Below, piece by piece: positions 26,796 to 35,857 of a stretch of DNA of 64,000 nt. The notes under the pieces were generated by a model. The model saw nothing but the letters and a program-made list of their open reading frames with translations, made no database searches and was not told the DNA's origin. How positions within the stretch are numbered: position 1 is the first letter of the stretch; each line of letters begins with the position of its first letter. A program made the position numbers and the translations under genes. The DNA comes from Maribacter litoralis (lineage in GTDB: Bacteria > Bacteroidota > Bacteroidia > Flavobacteriales > Flavobacteriaceae). Location of the stretch: the NCBI RefSeq assembly GCF_003075045.1, contig NZ_QCZD01000001.1, positions 310,001 to 374,000 of the forward strand, given 5' to 3'.

Positions 26796-29237
26796 CTATT
26801 GTCCTAATCTAGATTTTTCCATTGCTGCGCCAGTTCTAGAATTGGACCGTTTTACTTTGCTATTGCCAAAAGGATAGGTATATCCAATAGTAAAGATTCG
26901 TGAAAAACCAGATTCTGGACTATAGGATACATTGAATCTGTCTCCAAAAGCCTCTCTGGTTAAACTACCTACCTGAGAACGAATATCCATACTTTCAAAA
27001 ATATCGGTTATCGTAAATTGCAAACTACTTCCATTTTTGAACTCTTTTTTTAGTCCCCCGTTTATAGTTCCAAATCCCCTGACTTTAGTACTTCCGTTGA
27101 AATGTTGTGAAGTGTACCAACCCGATAATTCTAAAGATACATTTGCAGGCAAACGTAAGGTTTGGCTTCCATTAAAATTATAATGTAAATAATTATGAGT
27201 TTTAGGTTCATCGGTATGTAATAGCTTAAATGTTCTATAACCTACTGTAGCATTAAGGTTTACATTCCACCAATTTGCGAGCCTTATAGGTATGTTGCTC
27301 TGTACGTCTAAATTTCTTTGATAGTCCAAATTTACAGGAGCAATTACCGCTACATTACTTTGGGCGTTTCTTGTAACTTGATAACGGGCAATTGGGTTTT
27401 TTTCATTCGATGCCATAATGGATACGCTAAAAGAGTGAATATTATAAGTTATACTTATGTTGTTGGTTATGGCGGGTAATAATTGTGGATTTCCACTAAA
27501 TACGGAAGTGGGGCTATTGTACACTAAAAAAGAAGCCAAGTCTGAATAATTTGGTCTAGTTATACGTTTATTATATGCAATATTCAATGCCGTAGTATCA
27601 GAAAATGAATGGGTTAGAAACACTGTTGGGAAAATTTTCCCAAAACTTCGATTCAAGTCGGAGTTATCAAAGTTTTGATTCCAATATTCATATCGTAAAC
27701 CCATTTGTGCTTTTGTTCCTTTCCCGAGACCAACATCAAGTATGGAATAAATAGCACCTATATGTTCTATATTTTCAATGTTACTGATAAAGCGGTCATC
27801 GGGCTCATATTCATCATTCTGTAAAATTTCTATACGGGCATCGTTTTCGGTTTTGGACAGGGAACCTTTTACTCCACCTTCAAAAACCAAATCTTCTTTA
27901 AACTGGTGTTTATAATCTAGTTTAAGTACGCCAACCTTAATGTCAGTTTCATTAAACCCTCTGTTTCCTCTATTGTAAATTTCATTTTCAGGCTGAAAAG
28001 AATTGCCATTTTCATCAAAATAAGAACTTTTGACTTGGTTGGGTGTTCTGGTATTGTATTTTATGAAATCTGCCGAGACCATAAAAGTATTATCATCTTT
28101 TTGTGTTTCATAAAAAGTGGACATGTTTAAATTAGTTAGCCTGCCATTTCCGTTTAAGATAATCTGTGCATCTAAAAAAGGATTGTTCGTAAACTCGTAC
28201 ATACCTCTATTTTTTGTTAGCACCAATGGTTTAGATATGTTGTACAATACATTGGCACCCCAAGTTGAAGTTTTGGTAATTTGCCTTTCGTATCCTAAGT
28301 TAAAATTATGATTTCTATTAATTTGTTTGGTATGACTTGCAAAATCAACCGAGGTAAATCCACCTAAAACGGGTATTTCAGTGGTGCCTTTTGCATTGAA
28401 TCCACCATACGTATCATCATACGAAAAGGTATAGCTACCATAGAAATTTGCTAGTTCACCACCGTGGTTTATAGAAAGGCTAGTGGTCTGTTTTGGTCCT
28501 TCACCATGTCCGGCGCTTACATTTAAATTTCCCTGCAAGCCTAAAGTTTCATTCTTGAAGGTTACTATATTGATGATACCAGCATTACCGTCCACATCAT
28601 ACCGAGCGGAGGGATTGGTGAGCAGTTCTATCTTTTCTATGGTATCTGCACTCATACCATTTAGCATAGCTATCAAATCTGAAGTAGGCATTCTTTGTGG
28701 TTTACCATTAATAAGCACCAAGGTTCCGCTTTTTCCGTTCAAAGAAAACGTATTGTTATATTGATCTAAGATCACTCCCGGTGAACGCTCTAATAGTCTT
28801 AATACGGTAGTACCCGTGCTCATAACACTGGCTTGTACATTTATTACACTACCTTCTTGTGTGCGCTGTATTAATCTACGTTGCCCTTGAACCGATACAC
28901 CCTCTAACTCCGTTACCTCTTCATGCAGGTTGATGTTTGAGAAATCATGTGCATAAGGAAGTAAAGTAACCTCAAGCAAACCAGATTGCCATGTTTGGAA
29001 AGATAGTAGACTTATCTTTAATTTAAAACTGCCCATACGAGTAACAGCTATATCAAAATATCCATCGTCAGCACTAATTCCTCCAGAAATTAAGGTGTTC
29101 GTTTTTGCATCGTGCAGCGTTACATTGGCAAATGCAACAGGGTTGTTTAATTCATCCAATATCCTTCCTGTTATCTGTGCCGAAATACTAAATGAAATAC
29201 TAAGGACAATTAGTGTAGTTACAAATCTTAAATTCAT
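26796..29237 (-). CDS. Outer-membrane beta-barrel family protein (TonB-receptor-like, carboxypeptidase-like N-domain)
   Basis: An 813-residue protein starting at the ATG complementary to 29235-29237. A longer frame adds 11 residues before a clear signal peptide, so it is not used. After the signal (ending SISAQ) come a carboxypeptidase-regulatory-like beta-sandwich (ITGRILDELNNPVAFANVTL), a plug-like region (LLERSPGVILDQYNNTFSLN, VLINGKPQRM), and a long barrel. It belongs to the outer-membrane beta-barrel family related to TonB receptors, and the substrate is unknown. It is divergent from the LytS/LytTR pair, with 21-bp-spaced repeats in the shared gap, so that system probably controls it. 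Confidence 0.85.
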   Translation of the reverse strand: MNLRFVTTLIVLSISFSISAQITGRILDELNNPVAFANVTLHDAKTNTLISGGISADDGYFDIAVTRMGSFKLKISLLSFQTWQSGLLEVTLLPYAHDFSNINLHEEVTELEGVSVQGQRRLIQRTQEGSVINVQASVMSTGTTVLRLLERSPGVILDQYNNTFSLNGKSGTLVLINGKPQRMPTSDLIAMLNGMSADTIEKIELLTNPSARYDVDGNAGIINIVTFKNETLGLQGNLNVSAGHGEGPKQTTSLSINHGGELANFYGSYTFSYDDTYGGFNAKGTTEIPVLGGFTSVDFASHTKQINRNHNFNLGYERQITKTSTWGANVLYNISKPLVLTKNRGMYEFTNNPFLDAQIILNGNGRLTNLNMSTFYETQKDDNTFMVSADFIKYNTRTPNQVKSSYFDENGNSFQPENEIYNRGNRGFNETDIKVGVLKLDYKHQFKEDLVFEGGVKGSLSKTENDARIEILQNDEYEPDDRFISNIENIEHIGAIYSILDVGLGKGTKAQMGLRYEYWNQNFDNSDLNRSFGKIFPTVFLTHSFSDTTALNIAYNKRITRPNYSDLASFLVYNSPTSVFSGNPQLLPAITNNISITYNIHSFSVSIMASNEKNPIARYQVTRNAQSNVAVIAPVNLDYQRNLDVQSNIPIRLANWWNVNLNATVGYRTFKLLHTDEPKTHNYLHYNFNGSQTLRLPANVSLELSGWYTSQHFNGSTKVRGFGTINGGLKKEFKNGSSLQFTITDIFESMDIRSQVGSLTREAFGDRFNVSYSPESGFSRIFTIGYTYPFGNSKVKRSNSRTGAAMEKSRLGQ

Positions 29238-29367
29238 TACGTTTAATTTTAAGACAAGTACCGCTAACAAAGCACAGCATAAAAAAGCGATTGATGAACA
29301 GAGGGATATTCATTATAAGAGGAGCATATATCCGATTTTTTGCTTCGATAGATACATATGTGTCATC

Positions 29368-29396
29368 AATTACCTTTCGTCAATTATTAGTTACCT
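29368..29396. promoter_or_regulatory. Candidate operator of the LytS/LytTR pair
   Basis: TTACCT occurs at 29370-29375 and 29391-29396, with a 21-bp period, in the 236-bp divergent gap between the beta-barrel gene and the kinase gene. Two direct repeats two helical turns apart are the usual LytTR binding site layout. The half-site differs from the TTCACT type found elsewhere in the window. Confidence 0.55.
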
Positions 29397-29473
29397 GACA
29401 GCAAGTTCTAGCGTAATCTTTTGATATAAAGCAAGTACCATTGTATCTTGTTGCAAAAGACTTTAAAAAAGCT

Positions 29474-30610
29474 ATGCCTGGTAGTTATGAAAATACAGTA
29501 GTATCATTTTTGATACGCTATAAGGTGCATCATATACTTTTTTGGGCATGTTATCATTTTGTTTGGTGGACGGTATATACCAATAGTATTAGTGCAGTTA
29601 TAGACTCGTTTGAATATACCCATACCATTATTAAGTATTTGGGTTATGTGGTAGTACAAGCGGTTGGAGTATATTTTTGTCTGTATGTTCTCATTCCAAA
29701 ATACTTGATCAAAGGCAAGTACCTTCATTTTTTTATTTCAGTTGCTATTGTGATTTTAGGTATGGCTGCCCTAATAACAGCAAATTATTTTTTTGCGGCG
29801 AGCTTCTCTGAACAATCGGTTTATGTACTATTCAAAATTAGCCCTGCAACACCCGCTACTATTTTTTTACATAATGCCCTATCTTCCTGTATTTCGGCTA
29901 CAACCTTAGGCATGAGCATTAAGTTGGCTAAGAATTGGCTAGATGCTCAAAAACGACAGCAACTATTGGAAAAAGAGAAGCTAGAAACCGAACTGAAATT
30001 TCTAAAATCACAATTCAATCCGCACTTCCTTTTCAATACCATAAATAGCATTTTTGTATTAATCAACAAGAATCCTGAAATGGCATCAGAATCGTTGGTG
30101 AAATTTTCCAGTCTAATGCGTTATCAATTGTATGAATGCAATAGCAATCAAATACCACTACGAAACGAACTTGCATACATTGAAAGTTTTATTGAACTGG
30201 AAAGTTTAAGACAGAATGATAATTTTGATCTTGAAATTAAGATTCCTAAAATAACAGCTGAAACTCTTACCGTTGCACCATTTATATTAATTCCGTTTAT
30301 AGAAAATGCCTTTAAACATATTTCAGAAGATAAAGAATTGCGAAAATGGCTTAACCTTTCTATCGGCATAGAAAATAATCAGCTTAATTTTGAACTGAGT
30401 AATAGTGCTAATTATGAGGTTCGCCATCAATTGCCGGAAGGGATAAATTATGGTGGATTAGGACTCAAAAATGTAAAGCGTAGGTTAGATTTAATTTATC
30501 CAAATGCGCATGTGCTTCTTATTAAAAAAGGTAAAGATGTACACACCGTAAAGCTAGTTCTAACACTTGCCCATATTGTTAGGGCACACTTAAAAAAGGT
30601 TTCGGTATGA
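29474..30610 (+). CDS. LytS-type sensor histidine kinase
   Basis: A 378-residue kinase of the His_kinase (LytS/YehU) family. The ATG at 29474 is chosen because the longer frame needs a TTG at 29441. Four or five membrane helices fill about residues 20-150, followed by a short coiled coil and the H-box FNPHFLFNTINS with phospho-acceptor H184. The ATPase part has PFILIPFIENAFKH and GGLGLKNVKRRL. It overlaps the response regulator by 4 bp, so the two are translated together. It probably controls the divergent beta-barrel gene. Confidence 0.92.
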   Translation: MPGSYENTVVSFLIRYKVHHILFWACYHFVWWTVYTNSISAVIDSFEYTHTIIKYLGYVVVQAVGVYFCLYVLIPKYLIKGKYLHFFISVAIVILGMAALITANYFFAASFSEQSVYVLFKISPATPATIFLHNALSSCISATTLGMSIKLAKNWLDAQKRQQLLEKEKLETELKFLKSQFNPHFLFNTINSIFVLINKNPEMASESLVKFSSLMRYQLYECNSNQIPLRNELAYIESFIELESLRQNDNFDLEIKIPKITAETLTVAPFILIPFIENAFKHISEDKELRKWLNLSIGIENNQLNFELSNSANYEVRHQLPEGINYGGLGLKNVKRRLDLIYPNAHVLLIKKGKDVHTVKLVLTLAHIVRAHLKKVSV

Positions 30611-31335
30611 TGCGATGTATTGTTATAGATGATGAGCCGCTGGCTAGGGAATGTATAACCAACTATATAGACCAGATAGATATGCTAACCTGTGTAGGCA
30701 CAGGTACGTCTGCTTTAGATATACCGCGTATTTTAGAAAAAACTGATGTAGACTTGCTTTTTCTGGATGTACAAATGCCTCTTATGAACGGTCTAGAATA
30801 TTTAAAATCTAATCCTAATGCACCTATGACCATTTTAACTACAGCATTTCCAAATTACGCCATTGATGGGTTTAACCTTAATGTACTAGACTATTTGTTA
30901 AAGCCTATTTCCTTTAATCGTTTCTTTACCGCAATTACAAAAGCCCGCCACCAATATCAACTCATAAATAATGGTATAGCATTAGTGAAAGAAGAGGAGA
31001 GTGGTTGCTTTTTTATAAAATGCGATGGTAAATACGAAAAAATTAATCACCATGATATTCTTTTTGTACAAGCCATGCAGAACTATGTGATCATACAAAC
31101 TGATAAACGTAAATACGTTACATTATTGTTCTTAAAAAATGTACAAGAGAAGTTAAGTCAAGATGCTTTTATACGAGTTCACAAATCATATATAGTCGCT
31201 ATTGATAAAATTGAAGGTGTCGCCCAACACGAACTACAAATAGGAGCACATAAAATTCCACTAAGCAGAAATTATCGTAAAGAGGTCGTGCCTAAAATAA
31301 TTGGAGATAATCTTTGGGATAAAAAAGATATCTAA
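30607..31335 (+). CDS. LytTR-family response regulator
   Basis: A 242-residue protein with a receiver domain at 1-120: acidic pair D8/D9, phospho-acceptor D54 in FLDVQMP, T79 region and K99 in LLKP. The LytTR DNA-binding domain is at about 135-238 (FFIKCDGKYEKI, FVQAMQNYVIIQT, FIRVHKSYIVAIDKI). It is the partner of the preceding kinase (4-bp overlap). The 203 bp that follow hold no gene and no clear hairpin. Confidence 0.93.
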   Translation: MMRCIVIDDEPLARECITNYIDQIDMLTCVGTGTSALDIPRILEKTDVDLLFLDVQMPLMNGLEYLKSNPNAPMTILTTAFPNYAIDGFNLNVLDYLLKPISFNRFFTAITKARHQYQLINNGIALVKEEESGCFFIKCDGKYEKINHHDILFVQAMQNYVIIQTDKRKYVTLLFLKNVQEKLSQDAFIRVHKSYIVAIDKIEGVAQHELQIGAHKIPLSRNYRKEVVPKIIGDNLWDKKDI

Positions 31336-31538
31336 CCGCTTCCCTTATTTTCTTTTAATTTTTTTCAGGATTATACCTCCATCCTTTTGTTCTAATAAGT
31401 GTATGTATTGGTCTGGATATATATATACCTTGTTTTTTACTAAAACTACCATTTTTACTACCAAAGTCAAAAAGGGATTCATGCTTAATTTTGTTGTAGA
31501 TAAAAACAATAGCAGTAGCTATACTTAAAATAAAAATC

Positions 31539-32501
31539 ATGAAAACAATAACAAATACAAATGCACTTGAACAAGCTCTTGCACTAGAAGTTCCTACACG
31601 AGAAACTTCATTAAGACGCGATCCATCTGTTGCTCAATTTTGGAATGACAACCGTACATTGTTAGAAGACGCTTGGGCAGAATGGGAAACTGAAAATAAA
31701 GACGATTTGTTGGTTCCTGATGAATCATTACTTGACCCACGTTTACGTAAAGCAATTAAAGACGCTTGGGAAAATCCTGAAAAAGAATCTGCTGTTGCCG
31801 ATTTGTGGGAAGAAATTATTCCTGGTGTTTATGTTGCACAATTTTTTGATCTTGAACGTTTAGCAGAATTCCGCAGTTATTTAGAAGATGTGGTCAACTC
31901 AAAGATTCCGAAACGCGCACCTTACGGTATTCAGTTGAATCGTTATGGTATGATGTTAGATCCACGATCTGAAGGTCATCTTGCAGCTCCTAATTTTCAG
32001 GTATTTTATAATGAAATGATGGATCGTTACATGCGTCCAATTGCGCGTTTACTACTTGGCACTTATGGCTACGATAACCAAACCTTTGGTTTCTCTATTC
32101 AGTACAATCCAGATAAGGATAAAGATTTGCATGCACATACCGATGCCTCGGCAGCTACCTTAAATATTAATATTAACTTACCTGATGAAGAATTTACTGG
32201 ATCAGAAGTTGATTTCTATGATAAATCTTCCGGAAAAACGGTACAAACAACTTTTGAACCAGGTAAGGCAATACTACACCGTGGTAATGTGCCGCATGCT
32301 ACACACCCAATTACCAGCGGACAACGTAGTAATTTAGTAGTATGGTTATACGGAGATCGTATGCAAATACCACGAGGTAGTACCAGTAGCTATGGTGGTG
32401 GCAATAATACCGCAACAAACGTTGTTTCGGCGGAAGACATTACAGGACGCCAGCGTTGGAGTTTACCAGATGGTCCTAAAGATACCATTGCACCATTTTA
32501 A
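31539..32501 (+). CDS. 2OG-Fe(II) oxygenase, prolyl-4-hydroxylase-like
   Basis: A 320-residue protein. The first 100 residues are acidic and helical. The double-stranded beta-helix core carries iron ligands H200 and D202 (LHAHTDAS) and distal H253 (GNVPHATHP), with R263 (SGQRSNL) in place of the 2OG-binding Lys. This matches the P4Hc branch of 2OG oxygenases. The substrate, a peptide or a small molecule, cannot be told. The C-terminus ends with a Gly/Ser/Asn-rich loop and GRQRWSLPDGP. It probably has its own promoter and ends at the hairpin 32540-32571. Confidence 0.85.
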   Translation: MKTITNTNALEQALALEVPTRETSLRRDPSVAQFWNDNRTLLEDAWAEWETENKDDLLVPDESLLDPRLRKAIKDAWENPEKESAVADLWEEIIPGVYVAQFFDLERLAEFRSYLEDVVNSKIPKRAPYGIQLNRYGMMLDPRSEGHLAAPNFQVFYNEMMDRYMRPIARLLLGTYGYDNQTFGFSIQYNPDKDKDLHAHTDASAATLNININLPDEEFTGSEVDFYDKSSGKTVQTTFEPGKAILHRGNVPHATHPITSGQRSNLVVWLYGDRMQIPRGSTSSYGGGNNTATNVVSAEDITGRQRWSLPDGPKDTIAPF

Positions 32502-32539
32502 TATGACTTGAAAAGCGTTATTGCTTAGAAACACATATA

Positions 32540-32571
32540 AAATTGTAGCGGTTATTTTACTGCTACAATTT
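32540..32571 (+). terminator. Terminator after the 2OG oxygenase gene
   Basis: A 10-bp stem AAATTGTAGC / GCTACAATTT (32540-32549 with 32562-32571) around a 12-base T-rich loop, 38 bases after the stop. It lacks a strong T tract. Confidence 0.6.
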
Positions 32572-32596
32572 CATTATAAGAATAAAAAGAAATAGC

Positions 32597-33385
32597 ATGA
32601 AAAAATATATACTCATTACAGGAAGTACAGATGGTATAGGCAAACTTTTAGCGTTACGTTTAGCGAAAGAGGGAAACTTTGTGGCTATCCATGGTAGAAA
32701 CCAAACAAAATTAGAAACTACATTAAAAGAAATAAAAGAGCAATCCAATAACGAAAATATAATTGGCTTTTTAGCGGATTTTTCAAGTCTAGCAGATGTT
32801 AAAAAAATGGCTGCAGATCTCATTGAAAAAATGCCGAAAATTGATGTACTGGTAAATAATGCAGGTATTTTAACCAGTAAGAACAATAGTATTCCTTCGG
32901 GAATTGATATTCGTTTGGCGGTAAATTATTTAGCACCGTATCAACTTACCAATTCAGTTTTAAGTTTACTTAAAAAATCAGAAGCCCCACGCGTGGTAAA
33001 TTTGAGTTCAGCGGCACAGTCTCCGGTTTCATTGATCGCATTAGAAGGAATAGCGAAATTAGGTGCTAATGAAGCCTACGCGCAAAGCAAATTAGCCTTA
33101 ACCATGTGGAGTTTTGATTTGGCTGCGAAAGAACCTAGTATTCTTGTGGTAGCCGTAAACCCTGGTTCATTATTAAATACTAAAATGGCGAAAGAAGCAT
33201 ACGGACAACATTGGTCGCCCGCTGAAAAAGGGGTAGATATTCTTTATGATTTAAGCATGACAGATTTAGCAAAAACCGGTCAGTATTTCGATAATGATAA
33301 AGGTTCGTATGCAACTGCACATCCGGATGCATATAACAGTGAAAAAATAAAGGAACTTTTGAAGACTACAGATCAATTGATTTAA
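32597..33385 (+). CDS. SDR-family oxidoreductase
   Basis: A 262-residue short-chain dehydrogenase with TGSTDGIG at residues 7-14, NNAG at about 90-93, NLSSAAQ for the catalytic Ser, and Y-x-x-x-K in AYAQSKLALTMW. It has the layout of retinol-dehydrogenase-like SDRs, with an extended C-terminal half. The substrate is unknown. It lies 95 bp after the 2OG oxygenase, separated by a hairpin, so it may be independently expressed. Confidence 0.88.
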   Translation: MKKYILITGSTDGIGKLLALRLAKEGNFVAIHGRNQTKLETTLKEIKEQSNNENIIGFLADFSSLADVKKMAADLIEKMPKIDVLVNNAGILTSKNNSIPSGIDIRLAVNYLAPYQLTNSVLSLLKKSEAPRVVNLSSAAQSPVSLIALEGIAKLGANEAYAQSKLALTMWSFDLAAKEPSILVVAVNPGSLLNTKMAKEAYGQHWSPAEKGVDILYDLSMTDLAKTGQYFDNDKGSYATAHPDAYNSEKIKELLKTTDQLI

Positions 33386-33520
33386 GCAATCTTGTTTGGT
33401 TAATTTTTCCATTGCAATGCTAGCAATTCATCGAAAAGAGGGCTAATATCAAAATATAAGGTATTATTTCTGGTTATCAATTTAATAGGATTAATGTTCA
33501 ATCAATTAAAAGAAACTTCG

Positions 33521-34354
33521 ATGAAGAATAGAAACCAATACAATACTGTCTTGTTTTGTTTGATTTTTGCCTTTATCTCTTCATGTTCCAGTGATGATAC
33601 AAGTGATGATTTAGACGCGACAAACACAACGGAAGAAAACCTAATTGAAGATGCTGAACCGAATGAGGAGGAGGAATCCACTAGTGACACTGGAGAAAAT
33701 GATGATGCTACAGAAACCGATAACTCATCACCATGTAATGCTGAAAATAGTGTATACAATGAGGCTGAGGGACTTGTAATGGTTGAATTTGAAAGTGGTC
33801 AATTTAGTGACGATTGGGAATTGAAAACACAAGGTGATAACTACACAGGAGATGGTTACATGGTTTGGACAGGAGACCAGTTTCTTGGTAGTCCCGGAAA
33901 TGGAACGGTAACCTTCAAACTGAATATTACCACACCTGGTACATATCGATTTGAATGGCGTTCTTCTGTAACAACGGGAGATCAGGGTACAGAACATAAC
34001 GACTCTTGGTTAAGATTTGCCGATGCAGATGATTTCTTTGGAGAAAAAAATGACAGTAGAGTATACCCAAAAGATACCGGCAAAACCCCTAACCCTAACG
34101 GGTCGTCTAAAGATGGCTGGTTTAAAATTTATAGAAGTGGTAACGACTTGGATTTTAAATGGAATACATCAACAAGCGATAATGATGCCCATAAAATATA
34201 CGTGACTTTTAATACCGCTAAAATTTATACAATGGAAGTCTCGGCACGTTCTTCGGGCCATGCCATAGATAAATTTGCTTTATTTTCTTCTTCTTGGACC
34301 ATGAATGAGGCAACAGCAGACTCCATCGAAAGTAGTGTGGTTACATGTAATTAG
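33521..34354 (+). CDS. Lipoprotein with carbohydrate-binding-like beta-sandwich
   Basis: A 277-residue protein. I prefer the ATG at 33521 because it gives a standard lipoprotein signal with lipobox ISSC (C22), while the upstream ATG at 33494 adds nine polar residues. An Asp/Glu/Thr-rich linker (about 23-75) follows. The rest looks like a beta-sandwich of the kind attached to marine polysaccharide-degrading enzymes, with VEFESG, GYMVWTG, GTYRFEWRS and NDSWLRF. No catalytic domain is present. Surface glycan binding is plausible but inferred. It has no operon partner. Confidence 0.65.
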   Translation: MKNRNQYNTVLFCLIFAFISSCSSDDTSDDLDATNTTEENLIEDAEPNEEEESTSDTGENDDATETDNSSPCNAENSVYNEAEGLVMVEFESGQFSDDWELKTQGDNYTGDGYMVWTGDQFLGSPGNGTVTFKLNITTPGTYRFEWRSSVTTGDQGTEHNDSWLRFADADDFFGEKNDSRVYPKDTGKTPNPNGSSKDGWFKIYRSGNDLDFKWNTSTSDNDAHKIYVTFNTAKIYTMEVSARSSGHAIDKFALFSSSWTMNEATADSIESSVVTCN

Positions 34355-34459
34355 TCTTTTCCAAATGGTTTGTTATGGCATTTTAGCATTAATGAATCTA
34401 AATGTTAGAATAATTTATATGTATTAAGCTTAAATTATACTTCAGGAAATTTAAATTAT

Positions 34460-34493
34460 AATGCTGAGATTAATTTTAATTGGTCTCGGCATT
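34460..34493 (+). terminator. Hairpin after the carbohydrate-binding-like lipoprotein
   Basis: A 10-bp stem with one G-T pair (34460-34469 with 34484-34493), about 105 bases after the stop codon. The T tract is short. The rest of the 241-bp gap shows nothing I can name. Confidence 0.5.
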
Positions 34494-34595
34494 TGCTATA
34501 TTATAAAACGATTAAATAATGCCAAAAGTTTCAAAATAATTTAGGAATTTCAAATGGAATTGAAGTTATTGCACGATTAAATTCTATTCAAAATA

Positions 34596-35219
34596 ATGGA
34601 TGACTTAATTACATTTTCAATTGCCGTTTTTACTGGCTTTTTTGCCATTACAAACCCAATTTCCAATATGACCGTTTTTTTATCGTTGACCCAAGGTGCC
34701 GATACTAAAACCAAGGAGGATATCAATAAAAGGGCAAATTTAATTGCGTTTATAATTGTATTGGTTTTTGTTCTTTTAGGAAAGTATATTTTTGAGTTGT
34801 TCAATATCAGTATTCCTGCATTTAAGATAACCGGTGGAATCCTTATTTTCTATATCGGTTTTGAAATGCTACAATCTAAACAATCGAACGTAAAAAATAT
34901 TAAACATGTGAACATCGATGAAAATATCGCTGTTTCACCACTTGCCATTCCTATTTTAGCAGGTCCTGGTACTATTGTAACCGCAATGAACTTTGTATCT
35001 AGTGCCCAACCTGTTCATATTGCCATCGTTATCGCAATATTTGGATTCATGAGTCTATTAACCTACTTCACTTTTAGACTTAGTAACTTGATCGTAAAAT
35101 TGGTTGGCTTTAATGTGATATCGGTAATCGGTAAAATTATGGGTTTAATCATTGCCATAATCGGTACAGGTATGATTATAGAAGGCATTAAACTTTCCTT
35201 TGATCTAATGACAAATTAA
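34596..35219 (+). CDS. MarC-family integral membrane protein
   Basis: A 207-residue protein with six predicted membrane helices and the MarC/UPF0056 marks: FFAITNPISNM in the first helix, the second-repeat AIPILAGPGTI, and a C-terminal glycine-rich helix (GTGMIIEGIK). The name comes from the mar locus of E. coli, but its transport activity is unproven. It lies 43 bp before the KefF-like gene, so it may be part of the same unit with the potassium efflux pair. Confidence 0.9.
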   Translation: MDDLITFSIAVFTGFFAITNPISNMTVFLSLTQGADTKTKEDINKRANLIAFIIVLVFVLLGKYIFELFNISIPAFKITGGILIFYIGFEMLQSKQSNVKNIKHVNIDENIAVSPLAIPILAGPGTIVTAMNFVSSAQPVHIAIVIAIFGFMSLLTYFTFRLSNLIVKLVGFNVISVIGKIMGLIIAIIGTGMIIEGIKLSFDLMTN

Positions 35220-35262
35220 TTGGCTTAAATGACCATAGCTATAGGTTCTTAATTTATACGAC

Positions 35263-35817
35263 ATGAAAAAAGTACTTGTTCTGTTTGCGCATCCGAAGTT
35301 TGAGAAATCACGTGCAAATAGCATTTTGGTGAATTATATTAAAGATAAAGAGGGTGTAACTTTTCATGACCTGTACGAACAGTATCCAGATTTTCATATT
35401 GATGTCCACTTTGAAAAAAAATTGTTGGAAGAACATGATGTTATCATATGGCATCATCCTATGTACTGGTATAGTTGTCCTCCCTTATTAAAACAATGGA
35501 TAGATATGGTCTTAGAGTTCAATTGGGCGTACGGACCAAATGGTAAGGCCTTGGAATCAAAAATATGCTTAAACGCAATAACTACTGGGGGCAGTAAAGA
35601 ATTGTATTGTACACAAGGTAGTAATAGCTATACCATAACAGAATTTTTAAGACCTTTTGAGCAAACCGCAAATTTGTGTCTTATGAACTACCATAAACCA
35701 TTTACCGTTATGGGCACTTATAAATTGACTGATGATCACCTAAATGAATACGGTGTTCAATACAGCTCATTGATAGATCGCCTACAGAAAGAAATAACCG
35801 TGCTTAGTTCTTCATAG
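35263..35817 (+). CDS. KefF-like NAD(P)H:quinone oxidoreductase
   Basis: A 184-residue flavodoxin-fold quinone reductase with HPKFEKSRAN (FMN phosphate loop) and WHHPMYWYSCPPLLKQWID, the hallmark of the KefF/MdaB/DT-diaphorase group. In E. coli, KefF binds KefC and stimulates glutathione-gated potassium efflux during electrophile stress. The KefC-like antiporter gene starts 40 bp downstream, which supports this role. The cognate gating ligand in this organism is unknown. Confidence 0.88.
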   Translation: MKKVLVLFAHPKFEKSRANSILVNYIKDKEGVTFHDLYEQYPDFHIDVHFEKKLLEEHDVIIWHHPMYWYSCPPLLKQWIDMVLEFNWAYGPNGKALESKICLNAITTGGSKELYCTQGSNSYTITEFLRPFEQTANLCLMNYHKPFTVMGTYKLTDDHLNEYGVQYSSLIDRLQKEITVLSSS

Positions 35818-35857
35818 CACACAAGCTTGTCGTTTACCATAAAAAACCAAACCAACT

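Noticed and set aside
29441..29473. Extended start of the LytS kinase at 29441
   Set aside because: It depends on a TTG codon and adds residues outside the family pattern. The ATG at 29474 is preferred.
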